Part shown: positions 17,501-20,900 of the stretch, one piece after another
How the letters are laid out: each line of letters opens with the position of its first letter
Position numbering within the stretch: position 1 is the first letter of the stretch
NCBI GenBank assembly: GCA_964459305.1
Contig: CAYWNA010000240.1
Coordinates: forward strand, 1 to 20,900
Direction of reading: 5' to 3'
Length of the DNA: 20,900 nucleotides
Origin: CAYWNA01 sp964459305
Lineage (GTDB): Bacteria > Planctomycetota > Planctomycetia > Pirellulales > Pirellulaceae
The notes under the pieces: model-generated
Seen by the model: the letters and a program-made list of their open reading frames with translations, nothing else
Database searches by the model: none
Told to the model about the DNA's origin: nothing
Program-made: the position numbers and the translations under genes

Positions 17501-20500
17501 CCTCGGCCGCGTCCCCTTTCATGGCCACGGTCTGGAGGGCCGTCTGGAAGAAACTGCTAACCGTAGCCGTCTCTAGCGCACGCGGCTGGACAACGATGGC
17601 CAAATCGACGATGGACTGTGCGTCCTGGGACGGTGCGACAGACGTTGGGGCAAGCCAATCCCGCAACGCGGCGGCCAGCGATTCGGCCGTGATCGCATTT
17701 TGGGCCTTGGCCAGTCCTTTGGATAGGTCGGTCTTCAGGCGATCGCCGCCGCCCCAACGCTTGGCTGCCTCGATCTTTTCCGGCGCGGCGAGTGCCTCGG
17801 AATACAACCTGAATGCGTCGACCGGGAATCCCTGCTTGAGCAGTTCCTCGGCGACCGACTTCTGATTCTCCAACATCCGGTACTCGCCGTAGCCTGGGTT
17901 GCTCGAACCGTATCGGCTGTAGTCTTGGCGTCGAAGCACCTCCAGCATGACCTGCCGCGCCTCGCGTTTTCGGCCTGTCTGGCAGTAGAGGGCCACGAGC
18001 CGCCGGGCCGGGCCGTACGAAAACTCGTACTGATTCGTCAGGAACTCCTCTTTGGCTGATTCGTACAGTCGCAAGGTAACGTCGTTCAATTCCGCAACGC
18101 TCTCCAACTCCTGGCCGACCAGCCAACGCACCATGAGCGGAATCGATTTCTCGTGTTCGTCAATCAGCGCGGTCAAACGTTGGCGCGCCGCATTGTGCTT
18201 GCCCCGTTTCACGTCCAACACGACCATGAATGCCTGACCGCCGAGCCAATCCGGCTGTTGTTCGATTCTCTCGGTGACTTCTTTCGCCAATTCTTCCAGC
18301 CGGTTCTGTTTCCCGGCCATCTCGATCAGCCGCGTCGCGACTCCGTTTGCCTTCCCGCTGCTGTACGAAGTGACGCGTTCCATGCCCACCCAGGGAGTTC
18401 GAGCCACGGCCCTCTCGGTCGGGATCACCGCTTGGCGCGCATAGTCGTACATCTCCGGCAATTCCCAGATCTCTCGACGATGCATGCGTCCAAGAAGACT
18501 GGCGCGTTCATCGGGAAACGCTTTCCACGCCCGTTTGAAGAGCTCCAATCCGGCATCCCGGCCCTCCTTTTCGTTCAGGAGATACTCGCAAATGCTGGAT
18601 GCGACGTGGTATCGCCCCAGCTTGCGAAGATCGACTTCCTCCAGCAGTTTGGCCAGTTGCGGCAGCCGCTTGGCTTGCCGAAAGGCGCGGATCACGCGAT
18701 AGTAGTCGCGAGCCAGCAGCGCCGGATCTTGGCGAAGTGCGGCCAGATAGTGTTCGGTCGCTGTGGCGTTGTCGCCAGCGGACGCCATCTGTTGGGCCAG
18801 TTGGTAGCGAAAGCTGGCGTCGTCGGGCCGTAGCGCGGCGATCTCCACCAGTTTCTGTTTGGCCTTGTCGGGCTGGCCCGCCGCTTTGTAATAGTCGGCC
18901 AGTAGTTGGTGCAAGCGGATCGACTTCGGCGAATACTCAAGCTGTTTCTCGACGCGTTCGATGAGCGTATCGAGCTGTCCTGATCGAGCCAGCACGGTCA
19001 TCGCCTGCTGACGATTGGCGTCGGTCGAGGAGGGTCGGCCGGGCGTGGACGTCTGGGGCCGACTGCGCCGCAGAATCGTATGGGCGATCTGCACGGCTTC
19101 ATCCGGCTTCCCTTGACTCTGGTACTGCTGCATCAGCGTCAGCAGTGTCTGGCTCTGCCCGCCGGCCCGGCGACGCACGCGGGCCAAGACCCCTTCGGCC
19201 ATTTCGTGCATGCCCAGGGCGTGCATTTGCGAAGCCAGCTGCAGTTGCGTGTCGTTGTCCAGCCGCAATCCGAACAGTCGCTCGGCACCCTTTCGGGCCC
19301 GTTCGATATTGCCGGCCTGGACGGCTAGACTTTGCGCCATCAGTTCGCGTTCGCGCATGACGTTTTGGTCCAACGGCTCGACGGCATCAATCACCGCCAG
19401 GGCTTCTTCGGAATCGCCTAGCTGATAGAGAATCTCGGCCAACTCCAACCTCAACAGGACATCGGCCGGGGCCGCCTTCACTGCCTCACGCATCGCATCG
19501 GAAGCTTCTGATTTGCGGTCTTCCCACCAATGGAGATAGCACAGGGCCAAGTGTTCGTACACGCCCGCTTCATCGGACTCCTGAAGTTTGGCCCCCAGGT
19601 GTTTGAACAGATCGCTCAACAGATCGGCTTGCTTGTAGATCTCATACACGTTTCTCAGCACCATGATCGCTTCGTTGTCGTAGTATTCGTTCGGCCTGGG
19701 AAACTCCAGTTGGATGTGCCGGGGCTGGGCGCTGGCGTAAATCTGTACGTAGTTCGAACTGCTCTGTGTGTAGCGGCTGGAACGCGGCGTGCGGCGGCGC
19801 GAACGGATTGCAGCGGCCTTCTTTCTGCCTTGCATGAACTGGTCGAACAGTTCCAGTGCATCGTCGTAGGCTTTCTCTTGTGCGCGTTTGCCCATGAGTT
19901 GAGCGATCATGTACCCGCGGTAGCCAGACCAGAAGACCGGCGTCGCCGAGCTGCCGCGAGCCAGGGCCTTGGCGTCCAACTTGTCCATCAGCCCCAAGGT
20001 AGTTTCCACATCGCCTCGCGCCGCCGCCACGCTCAGCAGGCTGGTGATGGTTTCGATCCGTTCGGCCGATGCCACCGCTTCCTGGTAGAGTTTGTCGGCT
20101 CGCTCCTGTTGCTTGGCCCGTTCCAGTTCGCCCAGCACGAACTGCAGACCTCCGCCGTACCGCAACCATTCCGGCTTCTGCAACCGGACTTGCTGGTAGC
20201 AGGCGATCATGTGCTCGATTTCGTCTGGCGGAAGCGGAGGCGTCGTGTCTTTCGGTTCGCCGCCCGAGGCTGCCGTGGTCTGTTGCCTCTCGACACGCTG
20301 CGGAAGCATCGTCAAGTAGATGTATTTTGCGTCCAACCGGGGCAGTTCGCTCAGCTGGCGCGCGGCCAGGTACATCTCCTGTCGATCCTGTAGGAAAGCC
20401 TGCAGATAACACCAATCCCAACGAGCCCGTTCGCCGGCATCGTCCGCCTCCGCGGCATCGCGCAGGTTCTCCGTAAACGAATCGCTCGTCTCCAACTCTT

Positions 20501-20900
20501 GGGCGTGCAGATGCAAAATCGCCAAGGCCGCCAAGCGAGCTGAGCCAAAGTCGCTGGGCACCCATCTGACAGGCCGGGCGCCACCGTAGGAGTAGCGCGG
20601 GTCGATTCCAAAGGCGCTCCGAATCGTATGCATCGACTGAATACGCGTTTGTATCTGTGGTAGCGAAGGACGTTGCCAGGGCTGCACGGACGAGGTGGGG
20701 CGGCTGGAACTAGTCCGGCTTTTCGCCGCTTGGGCCGCCAGACTCAATTCGTCGTCGGGCACGCGGAGGGCCAGAATCGTTTTGCAACGTTCCGTTGCCT
20801 CCTCTTTCTTCCCGGTCATCCACAAAGCATAGCTTTCGCGAAACAGCGCCTCCCAGTCCTTCGGGTGTTCGCGGCGCAGTCGCTCGATCAACTTCAGCGC
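11511..20900 (-). CDS. Giant TPR and lectin-like (DUF1581/DUF1583-type) protein, 5' end outside the window
   Basis: The frame is open for about 3129 codons and runs off the right edge, so the start is not in view. The TTG at 20891 is not a credible start because Ala-Leu-Lys precede it in frame and the TPR pattern continues. Residue numbers below count from that TTG. Roughly 1-1750 is helical, TPR-type repeat protein, for example 14-46, about 480-504 (LRLELAEILYQLGDSEEALA) and 654-720 (LADYYKAAGQPDKAKQKLVE). Then come two units, each a helical segment followed by a beta-rich, lectin-like module: modules at about 1854-2215 and 2539-2890, both ending Arg-Gly-Asp-Trp-Pro. A third, partial lectin-like copy spans about 2920-3126. 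This layout matches planctomycete proteins I know as DUF1581/DUF1583; the role is unknown, but TPR plus lectin-like modules suggest a scaffold binding proteins or glycans. A family B palindrome is translated in frame at about 2228-2249. Confidence 0.88.
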   Translation of the reverse strand, partial: ALKLIERLRREHPKDWEALFRESYALWMTGKKEEATERCKTILALRVPDDELSLAAQAAKSRTSSSRPTSSVQPWQRPSLPQIQTRIQSMHTIRSAFGIDPRYSYGGARPVRWVPSDFGSARLAALAILHLHAQELETSDSFTENLRDAAEADDAGERARWDWCYLQAFLQDRQEMYLAARQLSELPRLDAKYIYLTMLPQRVERQQTTAASGGEPKDTTPPLPPDEIEHMIACYQQVRLQKPEWLRYGGGLQFVLGELERAKQQERADKLYQEAVASAERIETITSLLSVAAARGDVETTLGLMDKLDAKALARGSSATPVFWSGYRGYMIAQLMGKRAQEKAYDDALELFDQFMQGRKKAAAIRSRRRTPRSSRYTQSSSNYVQIYASAQPRHIQLEFPRPNEYYDNEAIMVLRNVYEIYKQADLLSDLFKHLGAKLQESDEAGVYEHLALCYLHWWEDRKSEASDAMREAVKAAPADVLLRLELAEILYQLGDSEEALAVIDAVEPLDQNVMRERELMAQSLAVQAGNIERARKGAERLFGLRLDNDTQLQLASQMHALGMHEMAEGVLARVRRRAGGQSQTLLTLMQQYQSQGKPDEAVQIAHTILRRSRPQTSTPGRPSSTDANRQQAMTVLARSGQLDTLIERVEKQLEYSPKSIRLHQLLADYYKAAGQPDKAKQKLVEIAALRPDDASFRYQLAQQMASAGDNATATEHYLAALRQDPALLARDYYRVIRAFRQAKRLPQLAKLLEEVDLRKLGRYHVASSICEYLLNEKEGRDAGLELFKRAWKAFPDERASLLGRMHRREIWELPEMYDYARQAVIPTERAVARTPWVGMERVTSYSSGKANGVATRLIEMAGKQNRLEELAKEVTERIEQQPDWLGGQAFMVVLDVKRGKHNAARQRLTALIDEHEKSIPLMVRWLVGQELESVAELNDVTLRLYESAKEEFLTNQYEFSYGPARRLVALYCQTGRKREARQVMLEVLRRQDYSRYGSSNPGYGEYRMLENQKSVAEELLKQGFPVDAFRLYSEALAAPEKIEAAKRWGGGDRLKTDLSKGLAKAQNAITAESLAAALRDWLAPTSVAPSQDAQSIVDLAIVVQPRALETATVSSFFQTALQTVAMKGDAAEVIREAAASLAELRTEGEADISVIIARIIIADVGGDRELCGDMLDQLACWMDEHPLDELDQSERPNARQRDQATLQLPIWLAARVALMEETTEAIGEKLAARALLAAQRQNDKIWALAMLRERGQLALGSGDRAAAEQHWSQMLELILEQPQKKSNRSTNVTAERMDQALQLARLAAGKDMHELSLRAVREVLAAGPPIQPVTIQRGRSPFPASSSSSQGSQYDELTQKIEDQVHSLHQIWLKKPVLPEIVYATLAAIVLPESRPAEVFLYPRPFNPQNEGSPSYSYGQPQENYAPRSVGKLLVNWAGRAKMTDDLRRRLQQRRQQPRAQLPAEILLTQLALAQGNTEEAESRLETLHKLLQQNSLQHSAELACHVAVPAVKQEATARVALPLVEQACRNFVASGLARRGQMEPTSTLLVMAARAGFELGDPETGNRLLRSYLDFHQENNNRYTGDSGLRRRKEQLQVVADELTRAGDLIGALKTLGEQADITLSRRSSDESGTFALRLAGQLRRLPAEERYPLLHDWCMPKEKRKSIRSIVAIAPDVRPPEVFGQLVGLQETPFQLPVYGATRDVFSTVAMLVETADQLGVLDALAADLRDLAKQKVENAQAAWIFAELALGNDAAVLPAVTQIAEAMQKSMPKMGDYSKPLVVENYLIASACIGRPKLRQQAQKMLRALVTHSKNVRSGTIRAVLRRALARAVVDCNDANAGLLDSITLKDWMPACHHSARTRYAGPLEPLWIAHEGHVQHISGGELGFLFYKYPLTGEFQFHVEALDDGWAEGDVSFAGLVYEFGAYSNTGSVYGVGRSGSISRPCTYRHRGEFNRLAIDVRKDSARLRANGTTIYEDTGPIASCPWFALFTTGERNPIFRNIQITGTPVIPREVRLTDDPTMRGWVANFYGDTRPTATEQAPDNPAAADLDWHVQDRVLHGRRRPGAAAQSAESYLYYQRPLFDREVISYEFFHEPGEFAAHPTLGRLAFLVREDGVRLHWLTRRDREWTGLDADNEVADPIYQRGPTPLPLKIKDWNELAVAIDGDTATLTLNGVDVYQRMLEKDNNRLFGFFHDRIHSELKVRNVVLRGDWPERVSTGVPSGRSRSRQTLVDTASNQTLASSATTVIDVPIVSLHEYNASDGHALNEILEERYVATDAYNVYRKSLNMPPEERYEYLAAWVLPGKDHSNFRLMADSTPTHPAPPVADAHPIDVVRSAALLNVSGAKRVAIGGNLVAPAIELVRTARELGRLDDLCERVEQDRAEDNPSTAGQPSSLLAVLGQALEKPTGPERPPIDRLSLLTMIHLARGDMTAANRKLQELGPHLDAMRGLSVYQRWGPTMAAGEAIEHPETRSAATQVLRHLVTVVLGKAREGPSLWQLRNRHLWGLARAMTRHGIDNTTYGTPPKLAHWRAVVHPRYAGRGPGTPRQHWSVSSAGAVLHTPGHAMDYMYYGIPLRGDFHVECELTSFGARDAQLAYAGFWAGLKYNRDKYQVSYFERYKPEGKVDPPIAPLGPWYRYRLTVKDNLLTTYVNDRKLHEQRVPDECDPWLAIRSFRANQSGFRNVRITGKPTVPESLNLSALPDLTGWVNTYYEETADDDDADWRKEGGTIVGRKKDELAGYQLQSLLYYHRPMLEDGSIEYEFLYRPGELVAHTALDRLVFLLEPKGVRIHWLTDHSRDRTGLLPDNAFDEPANRHGPSPLPLKTDDWNRIRLDLTGDTVVLSLNGQPICQRDLEPTNMRTFGLFHYADQTEVRVRNITYRGDWPRELPPVEEQQLAVDPVELIERHASGLKAVYRHDFKELGVPEHRFRSASPKSWLQSAANGLRMSRPGMKPRGGLHYLHVGLRLRGDFDVTASFEDFKPAAPVGKEASDILMHVLLDTPAEDIAAVRRRHFADGRDLLHTSHDHLRPDGKRGYDGRTSPCKSQSGKLRLVRIGSVVYYLFAEADSNDFRLVDEWLVGAEDTVAEGIWLTVRTGSTQDPTEVVWKDLTVRADEIFAEE
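14146..14209. repeat. Palindromic element, family B, copy 2, inside the giant gene
   Basis: The arms 14146-14169 and 14186-14209 flank a 16-base spacer. The left arm equals the reverse complement of the right arm of copy 1, and the right arm equals the reverse complement of the left arm of copy 1. The element is therefore copy 1 inverted, with 48 of 48 arm bases identical and an unrelated spacer. It is read through by the giant gene as a Ser/Thr/Arg-rich linker (RSRQTLVDTASNQTLASSAT) between the first lectin-like module and the second helical segment, without a stop or frameshift. Confidence 0.92.

Noticed and set aside
20889..20891. TTG as the start of the giant gene
   Set aside because: The frame stays open to the window edge, no ribosome site is visible and TPR-like residues run through it, so the gene is taken as 5'-partial.

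Overview
The window looks like part of a Planctomycetota chromosome, most likely Pirellulales-like. This is inferred from gene content and not from any marker gene. The pointers are a Tat-exported sugar-isomerase-like protein, an exported PQQ-type beta-propeller with a SAM-methyltransferase domain set into it, an exported transglutaminase with fibronectin-III and putative-Ig modules, a very large TPR plus lectin-like protein of the DUF1581/DUF1583 kind, and several families of palindromic intergenic repeats. No tRNA, rRNA, CRISPR array, intact transposase or replication origin was seen.

Layout. The left part (1-7826) is read on the + strand. It holds an exported L-fucose/L-arabinose-isomerase-like protein (37-1626), a 420-base gap, a 5'-truncated animal-type heme peroxidase (about 2047-3339), a phytanoyl-CoA-dioxygenase-family protein (3543-4412), a gap of nearly 390 bases with one small hairpin, and a 1008-residue exported propeller/methyltransferase chimera (4800-7826). 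The right part (8026-20900) is read on the - strand. In its transcription order it holds the giant TPR/lectin-like gene (11511-20900, its 5' end outside the window), a small coiled-coil zinc-ribbon protein (10759-11112) and the transglutaminase/FN3 protein (8026-10590). The two halves converge at about 7827-8025.

The most unusual layer lies between and inside the genes. Each of the three gaps from 7827 to 11510 holds a long palindrome of a different sequence: a triple hairpin at 7844-7941, a paired-arm element at 10655-10722, and a near-perfect 29-bp stem at 11374-11450. Each starts within about 20-60 bases of an upstream gene's stop codon. The 10655-10722 element recurs at 14146-14209 in opposite orientation, with all 48 arm bases identical. 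That second copy sits inside the giant gene, where it is translated in frame as a linker between two lectin-like modules. The giant protein itself carries a diverged tandem duplication of a helical plus lectin-like unit of about 1.8 kb, then a third, partial lectin-like copy.

A run of exactly 100 N at 11114-11213 is flanked by a perfect 55-base direct duplication. This is best explained as an assembly join of two contigs sharing a 55-mer, so sequence across it should not be taken literally.

The exported proteins fit a cell-envelope or extracytoplasmic lifestyle. Nothing in the sequence ties all the genes into one pathway, and I see no clear single operon. The three - strand genes could be co-transcribed, but each gap contains a palindrome that could terminate transcription or mark the 3' end.
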